Shown here: positions 26,539-34,065 of the stretch, piece after piece
Position numbering within the stretch: the stretch's first letter is position 1
How the letters are laid out: each line of letters opens with the position of its first letter
From: Streptomyces sp. HD
GTDB taxonomy: Bacteria; Actinomycetota; Actinomycetes; Streptomycetales; Streptomycetaceae
DNA length: 64,000 nucleotides
NCBI RefSeq assembly: GCF_028369295.1
Contig: NZ_JAQMYP010000003.1
Coordinates: forward strand, 1 to 64,000
Direction: 5' to 3'
Translations under genes and position numbers: made by a program
The notes under the pieces: generated by a model
Databases searched by the model: none
Seen by the model: the letters and a program-made list of their open reading frames with translations, nothing else
Told to the model about the DNA's origin: nothing

Positions 26539-29500
26539 TCCTCGAAACGGGCACCGAACACGTAGGAACCCGCGATGGGCGGACGCGTCATAACGGTGCC
26601 CGTGAGGCGTACCCGCAGTCCCGGGAGATGTCGTAGATCCGTCAGGTCGAGCGATGTCACTGCGTCCAGCGCGAGCCCCAGTGTCAGTACCGTCAGGTTG
26701 GGAAAGACGCGACGCACCTGCATCACATCGGCGTAATCCCGCAGCCCGACGAACGTCAGTTCCCGGACATGGAACAGCGGCGCAAGGTCGGTCAGGCTGC
26801 GGAGCGATCCCATCAGCAGGTTGAGCCGAGCCAACCGAGGTGACCCGGATGCGGCTCGCAGGATTTCCAGCGCGGACACTTGGTCGCCGTGGAAGGTCAA
26901 CCTCTCCAGGCTCGTCAGGCCGCCCAGGACCGTGAGCCACTCGCCGTGCTCCAGAGCTGTGCACTCCTGCACCGTCAGCACTCGCAAGTGCTCCCGCTGC
27001 CGCAGGAAATCGAGGTGGGCGATCTCCTGGTTGTGCCACAGGCCGATCGCCTCGATGTCCCGCACCGGCAGATGTGCGTCGAGTTCTTCCACGGGATACG
27101 ACCCCACCACGATGACCTCGGAGATCGAGCCCAGGTGTGGAAGTTGAGCGAGCTGCGCGCTGTTGACGACAGCCAGGCTCCGTATACGGGACCCAGCCAG
27201 TACCTCGCGGGCGTATTCCTCGGCAGGTTGACGCTGCCAACCGCTGACGATGCAGTCGGCGACGGAGTTGGGGACGGAGGAGTGCGCTGCGTACCGGTGC
27301 AGCCTTTGCCGTGCCTCCGCCGTACGGATCCGGGTCAGGGCATCGACGGTGTAAACAGCCATACCGCCCTGCAGGCCTTCCGGTCCTGGCAACAGATCCA
27401 CCGCCCACGCGCCCAGGCTCGTGACATCAGCGCCCTCCGGGTGACTCCGCGGCGGCATCAAGCGGCGCACGCGTTCCCGCACGACCCCCATCACCTCTGG
27501 GTTCAGTGCGAGCAGACTCGTCACACACTGGGCGGCCAGCAGATGGAGGTACCACTTCCTCTCCCGCTCCTCAGCGGCGTCACCGAACTCGATCAGCTTC
27601 TCGATGACGTGCTGCGCATCCATCCGTGTCGCGTGTCCGACGGCCAGGACGATCACATCCCTCCACGTCGGGTCACTCGCGTGTCGCAGTAGCTCGAAGA
27701 CGTACCCGCTCTCGTTGAACTCCTTGGCGGCCAGGAAGTCCTGGAAGGTGCGGTGGATGAACTGGATCGCGTCGTCCGTGCGCTCCTGGAGCAAACCGCT
27801 GCGTTCAAGGAGGAAGCGCAACACGCGGTCAGGCGTCGTCCGGTCGCGGAACTGCGGCATGTCCCGCATGGCGAGGTCGAGCTGGTGACTCGCCTGCTCG
27901 TGGCTCATCTGCTGCCGTCCGGTGCGGATCAGCCAGATGGCCAGCCGTTGGAGCAGGACGTGCTGTTCGTCCGAGTCGAGAGTGATGTCATCGGGGGCGA
28001 CACCGCGACCGGCGTCACGGCCGCCGAGGAGCATGGCGAGAGCGGCTCGGTACAGCGACCAGCGGGTCGTGGGCAAGAGACCGCGACGCCGACGGTGCAG
28101 GGCACAGATGACGGCGCAGAGGAGCGGCGTGCGGGCGAGGTCGCGCAGCGCCTGGTTCTGCCCGAGCTGGTGGACGAGATCCTGCTCCAGAGAGATGAGC
28201 AGGTCTCTTTCGTCGCCGCACCGGCCGGTGTCGTAGGCGTATTCACACTCCAGGCGGGCGGCATTGTGCCAGGCGGTGACGAAGGCCTCGATGTCCTCGT
28301 CGCTCATGGGCAGCAGCGTCAGCTCTTCGAAGCGCTCGGCGTGCAGCCAATCCTTCTCGACAGCGTCCGGGCGGACGGTGGCCAGGCATCGAGTGTCCGG
28401 ATACCGGTCGAGGAGCGCGCACAGCCAATGGCGGGCCTTCTCCCTTTCCAGCGGCGGAACTTCGTCCAGACCGTCCACGAGCAGCAACCCTCGGCCGGCC
28501 TCCAGGACTCGACCGGCCCAGCCGTCCGGGGCGTTTTCCGAGAGGACTCGTACGGCGGACAGCAGCTCCGATACCGCCGGGAACCGGCCGCCCCGCGCGT
28601 ACACCTCGCGCATGGGGACGACGAAGGGCACAAGGCCGTTCAGCTTGGCGAGGTCCTCGTTGAGGCTGCCATTCGCCGCGTGGGCCGCCAGCCACCAGAC
28701 GAGGGTGGTCTTGCCGGCACCTGCCTGCCCGCGCAGCAAAGTGCGGGGGCGTCCCCTCAGCAGGGTGTCGATGCGTTCCGCGGAGGACCCTGCCTCCTGG
28801 TGCATATCGGGGGTGGTCTCGGCTTCCAGGCTCAGATACGCCGTGTCGAGGTTCCAGCGGGACTCAGTACGGCCGAGTTCCTCGATGCCGAAGATCTCCG
28901 TCTTGCGATACTGCGCGGCCAGGTCCTTGGCATACCGGGCTTCGAACGACTCGTCCTCGGGATGAACATCGGTGATCTGCTCGAAATTGCCGGGCCAGAG
29001 GATCCGCTCGGCCGACTTGGCCATCACGGCTTCCATCGGGGCACCTTCGATCCTGAGGTGGGAGCGGCCACGGGGCACCTGAGTAACGACCCCGAGGAGC
29101 ACCGCTCCCGCGAAGACAGGTGCCCCGGACAGTCCTGCCAGCGGTGAGTCTCCGCCGCCTCGTTCGTCTGCGGCAGGGACGTCGAGTTCGCAGACGAGCA
29201 CGTCCCTCATACGTCCGGCCATGGGCAGCACGGTCGTGCGGTACTGGTCGTATTCCAGGTCCTCACCCAGGTCCCCGTAGCGCTGGGTTCGGGGGAATCC
29301 CACGATCTGGCAGTGCGACAGCGGCGAGCGGGTGGCGATGCTGCCCTTCCGGAGCCACCCCAGGGGAGCGGCACGCCCGGCACTGATCACCTCCGACTCG
29401 ACTCGCAACGCGGCGACGTCAAGGGATTCGTCGGCCCACAGGACCTCGCACCTCACCGGTCTCCTGCTCGACGGGTGAATCACCTCGATGACATCGCTGC

Positions 29501-29612
29501 CGTCCACCACGTGCTGCGCGGTGAGCACCATCCGGCGGCCGAACAGCACACCGCTTCCCTGCCCCGCCCCGAAAACCGCGACAACCCGGTCCGCGACCCT
29601 CCCCGCGATCAC
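26463..29612 (-). CDS. Trypsin-NACHT NTPase with C-terminal leucine-rich region (NLR-like)
   Basis: A 1049-residue multidomain protein. The N-terminal chymotrypsin-fold protease has catalytic H34 (TAQHVV), D65 (LDVAAL) and S162 (GLSGAP). A STAND-type NACHT ATPase follows, with P-loop GQAGAGKT (295-302) and Walker B LLLVDGLDEV (376-385). A helical region and a C-terminal leucine-rich-like sensor (about 850-1020) complete it. Trypsin-NACHT proteins with trypco partners are predicted NTP-dependent conflict or antiphage systems. The likely model is that the repeats sense a trigger, NACHT oligomerises and the protease cuts a target. The GTG at 29612 overlaps the trypco2 stop (GTGA); the longer open frame to 29774 lies inside that gene. 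Confidence 0.9.
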   Translation of the reverse strand: MIAGRVADRVVAVFGAGQGSGVLFGRRMVLTAQHVVDGSDVIEVIHPSSRRPVRCEVLWADESLDVAALRVESEVISAGRAAPLGWLRKGSIATRSPLSHCQIVGFPRTQRYGDLGEDLEYDQYRTTVLPMAGRMRDVLVCELDVPAADERGGGDSPLAGLSGAPVFAGAVLLGVVTQVPRGRSHLRIEGAPMEAVMAKSAERILWPGNFEQITDVHPEDESFEARYAKDLAAQYRKTEIFGIEELGRTESRWNLDTAYLSLEAETTPDMHQEAGSSAERIDTLLRGRPRTLLRGQAGAGKTTLVWWLAAHAANGSLNEDLAKLNGLVPFVVPMREVYARGGRFPAVSELLSAVRVLSENAPDGWAGRVLEAGRGLLLVDGLDEVPPLEREKARHWLCALLDRYPDTRCLATVRPDAVEKDWLHAERFEELTLLPMSDEDIEAFVTAWHNAARLECEYAYDTGRCGDERDLLISLEQDLVHQLGQNQALRDLARTPLLCAVICALHRRRRGLLPTTRWSLYRAALAMLLGGRDAGRGVAPDDITLDSDEQHVLLQRLAIWLIRTGRQQMSHEQASHQLDLAMRDMPQFRDRTTPDRVLRFLLERSGLLQERTDDAIQFIHRTFQDFLAAKEFNESGYVFELLRHASDPTWRDVIVLAVGHATRMDAQHVIEKLIEFGDAAEERERKWYLHLLAAQCVTSLLALNPEVMGVVRERVRRLMPPRSHPEGADVTSLGAWAVDLLPGPEGLQGGMAVYTVDALTRIRTAEARQRLHRYAAHSSVPNSVADCIVSGWQRQPAEEYAREVLAGSRIRSLAVVNSAQLAQLPHLGSISEVIVVGSYPVEELDAHLPVRDIEAIGLWHNQEIAHLDFLRQREHLRVLTVQECTALEHGEWLTVLGGLTSLERLTFHGDQVSALEILRAASGSPRLARLNLLMGSLRSLTDLAPLFHVRELTFVGLRDYADVMQVRRVFPNLTVLTLGLALDAVTSLDLTDLRHLPGLRVRLTGTVMTRPPIAGSYVFGARFEDHLHVFRAITEDEMNAVQVSDETAS

Positions 29613-29947
29613 TCCGCGTCTCCCCCCTGGCCGAACCGGGCCACACTCCCCCGACTCTCGTTCCGCACCTTCCACGGCTGCCCGGTCCGGGAGTCCAGCG
29701 CCCTGAGTGTCACCGCGACCCGATGAGTCCGGGTCGTACCCCCGCCCCCGTCGACCCCGGCCTCCACCACCCACGCCTTCACCTTGACGCCCCCCTTGGC
29801 CTCCCTGCGCAGCTCGACACTGAACTCCAGCTCGATGTCGCCCACTTCGAAGACCACGTCCTGCCCGGACGAACGCCCCGCCGCAGTGATCAGTTCATCC
29901 CGTACGGCCTGCACGGCATCGGCCAGTTCGATCCGGTCGTCACTCAT
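29609..29947 (-). CDS. trypco2 (trypsin-co-occurring domain 2) protein
   Basis: A 112-residue protein of the trypco2 family. It has the opening helix (IELADAVQAVRDELITAA), a beta-rich middle (VVFEVGDIELEFSVELRR, EAKGGVKVKAWVVEAG) and the closing HRVAVTLRAL strand. The family is defined by its association with trypsin-like proteases in predicted conflict systems and is thought to act as partner or regulator of the protease. Its stop overlaps the start of the trypsin-NACHT gene by 4 bp, so stoichiometric expression is likely. The ATG at 29947 is preferred to the GTG at 29956. Confidence 0.88.
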   Translation of the reverse strand: MSDDRIELADAVQAVRDELITAAGRSSGQDVVFEVGDIELEFSVELRREAKGGVKVKAWVVEAGVDGGGGTTRTHRVAVTLRALDSRTGQPWKVRNESRGSVARFGQGGDAE

Positions 29948-30066
29948 GTGCCCCACGCTAGAGAGGCATTGACACCCGCCGCCATCGATTCACGCCAACC
30001 GCGATGCGCACGCGGCGACGCGGTCGCGGTCTCGGCCCGGTCCCGGCGTCGGCACCCTCGGCGACA

Positions 30067-30687
30067 TCAGGCCGACGAAGGCAGCCGCAACCCCTGGAGG
30101 AGCAGTTCGATCAGTCGCCGGGGATCGTAGCGAGGGTCGCTGTCACGCCCGATGCAGAGGTTGCCGACGCCCCGCATCAGTTCGTAGGGCTGCATGCCGG
30201 GCCTGATCTCACCGGCGTCGACCGCGGCGTCGAGCAACTGCGCGCAGACGGGTTCCAGGCGGTCGAGGAAGTAGGAGTGCAGCGCGGCGAAGCGGCTGCT
30301 GTCCGACTGCAGGGCGTCGGCCAGCCCGTGCTTGGTGACCAGGAAGTCGACGAAGAGGTCGATCCACTGACCGAGCGCGGCGAACGGGGAGTCCTCGTCG
30401 GCCAGCAGCCTCGGGCCCGCCTCGGCGCACTCCTCGATCTGGTGGCGGTAGACGGCGGTGACGAGATCGGCCCGGGTCGGGAAGTGCCGGTAGATCGTCC
30501 CCATCCCGATGCCCGCCTTGGCCGCGATCTGGCGGATCGGCGCGTCGACACCCGAGGTGGCGAAGACCTCGGCGGCGGCGGCGAGCAGCGCCTGCTGGTT
30601 ACGCACCGCGTCGGCCCGCTTGGTTCGGGCCGACGCCTTCCCGGCGGCCTTGCCTGCGGTGCTCCCGGCGCTGTTCTCGGCGGACAT
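30067..30687 (-). CDS. TetR family transcriptional regulator
   Basis: A 206-residue regulator. A basic, Ala-rich N-terminus precedes the TetR HTH (IRQIAAKAGIGMGTIYRHF, about 50-70), followed by an all-helical ligand domain. GAAGGAAAG precedes the ATG at 30687; a longer GTG start at 30714 would run into the operator. The gene is divergent from the alpha/beta hydrolase at 30843. The gap contains two related 13-bp near-palindromes, so it probably represses both itself and the hydrolase. Confidence 0.9.
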   Translation of the reverse strand: MSAENSAGSTAGKAAGKASARTKRADAVRNQQALLAAAAEVFATSGVDAPIRQIAAKAGIGMGTIYRHFPTRADLVTAVYRHQIEECAEAGPRLLADEDSPFAALGQWIDLFVDFLVTKHGLADALQSDSSRFAALHSYFLDRLEPVCAQLLDAAVDAGEIRPGMQPYELMRGVGNLCIGRDSDPRYDPRRLIELLLQGLRLPSSA

Positions 30688-30707
30688 CCGGCTTTCCTTC
30701 GACGCGG

Positions 30708-30758
30708 TTGACAAAGCGGAACAGCGCTCCGGATACTAAGTGGAGCAGCGTTCCGCTT
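30708..30758 (+). promoter_or_regulatory. Hydrolase promoter with twin TetR operators
   Basis: TTGACA (30708-30713) and GATACT (30732-30737) with an 18-bp spacer form a plausible promoter for the hydrolase. Two near-palindromes, GGAACAGCGCTCC (30718-30730) and GGAGCAGCGTTCC (30742-30754), occupy the spacer and the region just after the -10. Together they make an imperfect 17-bp inverted repeat (30714-30730 with 30742-30758). This is a strong candidate for binding by the adjacent TetR protein. Confidence 0.7.
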
Positions 30759-30842
30759 CAGTTTAGTCGAAGCCGGGTGCCTCCTACCACCGTGCCCACG
30801 CCTGCCCATCCCTGCCCATCCCTCGAAGGGAAAGCGCGCACC

Positions 30843-31802
30843 ATGACCGCATCCGCGCACGTCACCGCCGTCGACTCACCCACACCGGTCCTGTCCTTCG
30901 GCCCAGTGACCCTGCACATCCCCGGACGCCCCGTGGACCTGCAGATACGCATCACCGCACCCGCCACCGGAACCGACCTGCCCGTCATCCTCCTCTCCCA
31001 CGGCCACGGCCCCTCGAACAACCTCTCCTCGCTGAACGGCTACGCACCGCTCGCCAACTCCTGGGCGGCACACGGGTTCACCGTCATCCAGCCCACGCAC
31101 CTCAGCTCCAGGACCCTGAGCCACCTGCCCGCCGACACCCCTGGAGCGCCCTTCTTCTGGCGCTCACGCGCCGAGGACATGACGCACATCCTCGACCGGC
31201 TCGACGCGGTCGAGTCGGCGGTGCCGCAGCTCTCCGGCCGCCTGGACCGCACCAGGATCGCCGTCGCGGGACACTCGCTCGGCGGTCACACCGCCGGCCT
31301 CCTGCTGGGCGCCCGCATCACCGACCCCGACAGCGGGGAAGAGGTCGAGCTCGCCGAGCCCCGCATCACCGCGGGCGTACTGCTGGCCCCGCCCGGCAGG
31401 GGCGGCGACATCCTGAACGGACCCATGGCCGAGGTCCTGCCGTTCGTCCACACCACCGACTTCTCCACCATGACCACCCCCGCCCTGGTCGTCGCGGGCG
31501 ACAAGGACGACCCCCGGCACTTCACGGACATCGGGCCGGTCTGGCACACCGACCCCTACACCCTCGCCCCCGGCCCCAAGACCCTGCTCACCCTGTTCGG
31601 CGCGGAGCACGGACTCGGGGGGATCGCCGGATACGACGCCGCCGAGACCACCGACGAGAACCCCGAGCGGGTCACCGCCCTCGCCCGCCTCACCTCGGCC
31701 TACCTCCGCACCCGGCTGCACCCCGGCGACGACAGCTGGCAGACGGCCCGCGACGCCCTGACGACCGGCCCCCACGCTTTCGGACGAGTCGAGTCCAAGT
31801 AG
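30843..31802 (+). CDS. Alpha/beta hydrolase (chlorophyllase/esterase-like)
   Basis: A 319-residue alpha/beta hydrolase. The nucleophile elbow GHSLGG carries S145, and the oxyanion region LSHGHG is at about 52-57. An acid follows in the VVAGDKDD strand and a histidine in GAEHGLGG, giving a full triad. It has no signal peptide. Relatives include chlorophyllase-like and PAF-acetylhydrolase-like esterases; the substrate is unknown. The ATG at 30843 has GAAGGGAAAG upstream. It is controlled in all likelihood by the divergent TetR gene, as in many detoxification pairs. Confidence 0.9.
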   Translation: MTASAHVTAVDSPTPVLSFGPVTLHIPGRPVDLQIRITAPATGTDLPVILLSHGHGPSNNLSSLNGYAPLANSWAAHGFTVIQPTHLSSRTLSHLPADTPGAPFFWRSRAEDMTHILDRLDAVESAVPQLSGRLDRTRIAVAGHSLGGHTAGLLLGARITDPDSGEEVELAEPRITAGVLLAPPGRGGDILNGPMAEVLPFVHTTDFSTMTTPALVVAGDKDDPRHFTDIGPVWHTDPYTLAPGPKTLLTLFGAEHGLGGIAGYDAAETTDENPERVTALARLTSAYLRTRLHPGDDSWQTARDALTTGPHAFGRVESK

Positions 31803-31896
31803 CGCCGGAGACCATGACCGGCAAGGACCTTGACCGGCCGTCACTTTGCCCAACCGACAGCCCATCAACAGGCTCTCTCTTTGCGGTGCCGTGTCC

Positions 31897-32231
31897 ATGA
31901 CAGACACATCCTCGAACGGCACCCCGAAGGCAAAACGGCAACAACGAGCCCGACAACGGCACCTTCCTGCGCGGCGGCGTCCTCACCGACTCCAGCGGCG
32001 TCGCCAACATCACCACCGTCTACCCCGGTTGGTACAGGGGCCGCTGCGATCACCGCGAGAGTCGCCGCGCTCTCGCCGTACTCGGCCAACGCCGTCGCCC
32101 GCACCACCCTCGCCCAGGACTCCATCTACGACGACGGAGGCGCCGCGTCGGGGCTCATGACCCTCACCGCACTGGGCAGTTCACCCTCCGCCGGCTACAG
32201 GGGGACGCCCACCCTGGGGGTGGAGAACTGA
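31897..32231 (+). pseudogene. Intradiol ring-cleavage dioxygenase remnant, frameshifted
   Basis: Two frames carry consecutive parts of a secreted-type intradiol dioxygenase. From about 31943 one frame reads DNGTFLRGGVLTDSSGVA and ITTVYPGWYRGR, including the Tyr ligand. From about 32045 a second frame reads VAALSPYSANAV, AQDSIYDDGGAASGL and a normal C-terminus ending at 32231. The segment between them, which should hold the histidine iron ligands, is missing, so a frame-changing internal deletion inactivated the gene. The N-terminus is also absent. Confidence 0.75.
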
Positions 32232-32250
32232 CCTGACCCGCACAACAGGC

Positions 32251-32276
32251 CGCGCCCGCTGCGAGAAGCGGGCGCG
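32251..32276. terminator. Bidirectional-looking hairpin after the DUF4360 gene
   Basis: CGCGCCCGCT (32251-32260) and AGCGGGCGCG (32267-32276) form a perfect 10-bp stem with a GCGAGA loop. It lies between the dioxygenase remnant and the converging DUF4360 gene and probably terminates the latter. Confidence 0.75.
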
Positions 32277-32292
32277 ACCGGTCCATGTAGGG

Positions 32293-32964
32293 CTACCTGC
32301 CGGGGCACTCCTTCCACGCCAGGTGGTACACCGTGCTGATGTCACCGTCCGTCGAGTCCATCGTCATGAAGCTGACCTTGTCCGGCGACGACGTGCCGGC
32401 GCTGACTCTCAGCTCGGTGTTGATGTTGAAGTTGCGCTGAACCCCACAGGGCGCCCAGACCAGTTGGGCCCAGTCGGTGCTGTCGGTGGCCTGCCAGCTG
32501 TCGGCCAGGGGGCCTCTGAAGGGGTGGTTGCGGAACTGCGTGTTCGATGAGCCCTGGAAGTAGTACGAGGCTCTCTGGATGGCACTCGCGCCGGACTGGA
32601 GGGAGGCGAAGCCGCGGTAGTCGGCGCTGGCGATGGCGTACGTGAAGCCCTGCGGGACGTGCACGATCAGGTTGAGCTGGCAGTTCTTGCGGAAGTCCGT
32701 GGGATCGGCGTTGCCACCGACCTTGGCGAGGTAGTCGCTGTAGGTCACGGTGAAGGCGGTGTTGTCCTCGGAGACGGCCACGGCGGTGGTGCCCTGGGGG
32801 CAGCCGGAGCCGTTCACCGTGGCGACCTTGATGACGATCTTGTCCGGCGGCGGGTCCTCGAACGAGCCGCCGGAGGACTGAGCCGCCTGCGCGGGCAGCG
32901 CCGCGGTCAGCAGAGCGGCCAGCGCTCCGCCGCTCAGCAGGAATCGCAGGAGTCCACGTGCCAT
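32293..32964 (-). CDS. Secreted DUF4360 protein
   Basis: A 223-residue exported protein. The signal peptide (MARGLLRFLLSGGALAALL to PAQAAQ) ends near residue 28. The mature domain is beta-rich with conserved cysteine pairs (SGCPQGTTAV, KNCQLNL, APCG, KECPGR), as in DUF4360 proteins of fungi and actinobacteria. The biochemical role is unknown; extracellular or cell-wall location is likely. AGGGAGAG precedes the ATG at 32964. It stands alone between two decayed dioxygenase genes. Confidence 0.9.
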   Translation of the reverse strand: MARGLLRFLLSGGALAALLTAALPAQAAQSSGGSFEDPPPDKIVIKVATVNGSGCPQGTTAVAVSEDNTAFTVTYSDYLAKVGGNADPTDFRKNCQLNLIVHVPQGFTYAIASADYRGFASLQSGASAIQRASYYFQGSSNTQFRNHPFRGPLADSWQATDSTDWAQLVWAPCGVQRNFNINTELRVSAGTSSPDKVSFMTMDSTDGDISTVYHLAWKECPGR

Positions 32965-33063
32965 GGATCTCTCCCTGGGGTTGGGGGGTGGCTGCGCCTC
33001 CGGCGACCCAGATCAGACCTCAATGGATCTTTATAGGTTCTTTGAAGAAACAGTGGGGTTTCT

Positions 33064-33507
33064 GTGAAGCTCGGAGGCGTTGGAATCGTAGGGAGCCCCC
33101 TGTGGGGCAGCCAGGTCGAACTCCGGCCATTCACGAGCGAGTTGAGCACGGCCGAGCCGCGCATCCCCGGGTCGTTCACAGCCGCACACCAAGCGATCCT
33201 CGGCAGGGCGCCCGACTTCCTCCGCGTCCATATGCGGGTGCACACGGACGTGACGCTCACCGACGACTCGTACACAGGCGGCGAGATCATTCACACCGGC
33301 CGGCTCTTCTTCGCGCCGGACATCGGCACGGAGGCCCGCACGACCTCGCCGTACGCGGAAAACACCACGCGGGAGACCCAGTTGGAGGACGACGGCATCC
33401 ACGACGACGGAGGCGCATCCTCCGGTCCGCCGCCCCTCAGCGCCCTCGGCGACAGGGTGGCGGACGGCCACAAGGCGACCTTGACAGTGAGCGTCAGCAG
33501 CGCCTGA
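33064..33507 (+). pseudogene. Second intradiol dioxygenase remnant (C-terminal half)
   Basis: From about codon 50 this frame matches the C-terminal half of a secreted intradiol dioxygenase: RVHMRVHTDVTLTDDSYTGG, EIIHTGRLFFAPDI, SPYAENTTRET, DDGGASSG and a normal end. The first half, with the signal peptide and the Tyr ligands, is replaced by unrelated sequence. A GTG at 33064 could still start translation, but a functional iron site cannot form. It may be a second copy of the gene whose remains lie at 31897-32231. Confidence 0.7.
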
Positions 33508-33537
33508 CACGGCGCTTGCGGATCGCCCACCGGTCCG

Positions 33538-33932
33538 TCAGGCGGCGCCGACCGGCTGTCGCCCCTCGGCGGGCTCGGCCTCGGCCGTCCGCCCCTCCTT
33601 CAGGTGGGCGCGGATCGAGTGTCCGAGGGCGGCGGCCCACAGGGCGTAGAGGGCGACGTAGACCGCCACGGCGGTCACCCCCGACACCGCGAGCCAGTCG
33701 CTGTTCAGCAGAGTGCGGACGTTGGTGACGAGGATGACGAGCGCCAGTGCGAGGCGCCCGACATCAGCGTCGTACCGATCTCGGCGAGGTGGACCGTGGC
33801 CGAGGCGGCGGCCGGGTTGGTGCCCATCGCCAGCAGCAGGGTGGTCGACGTCACGCCGTATGCCATGCCGAGGCTGCCGTCCACGAGCTGGGCTCCCAGG
33901 CCCGCGAGGGCGAGCAGTATCAGCGTGCGCAT
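33538..33932 (-). pseudogene. TauE/SafE membrane exporter with internal deletion
   Basis: The ATG at 33932 opens about 65 residues of a TauE/SafE family permease (GLGAQLVDGSLGMAYGVTST, GTNPAAASATVHLAEIGTTL). The frame then changes. A second minus-strand frame from about 33740 down to 33538 supplies a hydrophobic C-terminus (LVTNVRTLLNSDWLAVSGV, a further helix and a charged tail). The central roughly 150 residues are missing, so this is a deletion-derived pseudogene. The intact family exports sulfite or sulfonates. Confidence 0.7.
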
Positions 33933-33959
33933 GCGACCGGCCCCGTCTTTCCGATGTTT

Positions 33960-33976
33960 CCTACCGGGTTGGTAGG
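33960..33976 (-). promoter_or_regulatory. Inverted repeat upstream of the broken TauE/SafE gene
   Basis: CCTACC and GGTAGG are perfect 6-bp arms with a 5-bp spacer, 28 bp before the ATG at 33932. The CTACC-N5-GGTAG symmetry resembles dimeric-repressor operators found before sulfur-related exporter genes. The regulator is not identifiable here. Confidence 0.4.
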
Positions 33977-34065
33977 GATGGACGGGACCGGACACTAGGG
34001 CATCAGACTGAGGGCGGGCTGAGAGTGTCCATATACAGAGACTCTCAGCCCAGGATGCGGATGCC

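Noticed and set aside
27753..29147. 464-codon plus-strand frame within the NACHT gene
   Set aside because: It mirrors the high-GC third positions of the minus-strand gene. The minus frame carries the protease triad, P-loop and repeats, while the plus frame has no domain.
31897..31990. Intact small gene starting at the ATG at 31897
   Set aside because: The frame from that ATG is Arg/Gln/His-rich and unlike any family, whereas neighbouring frames carry dioxygenase motifs. The reading as a broken gene fits better.
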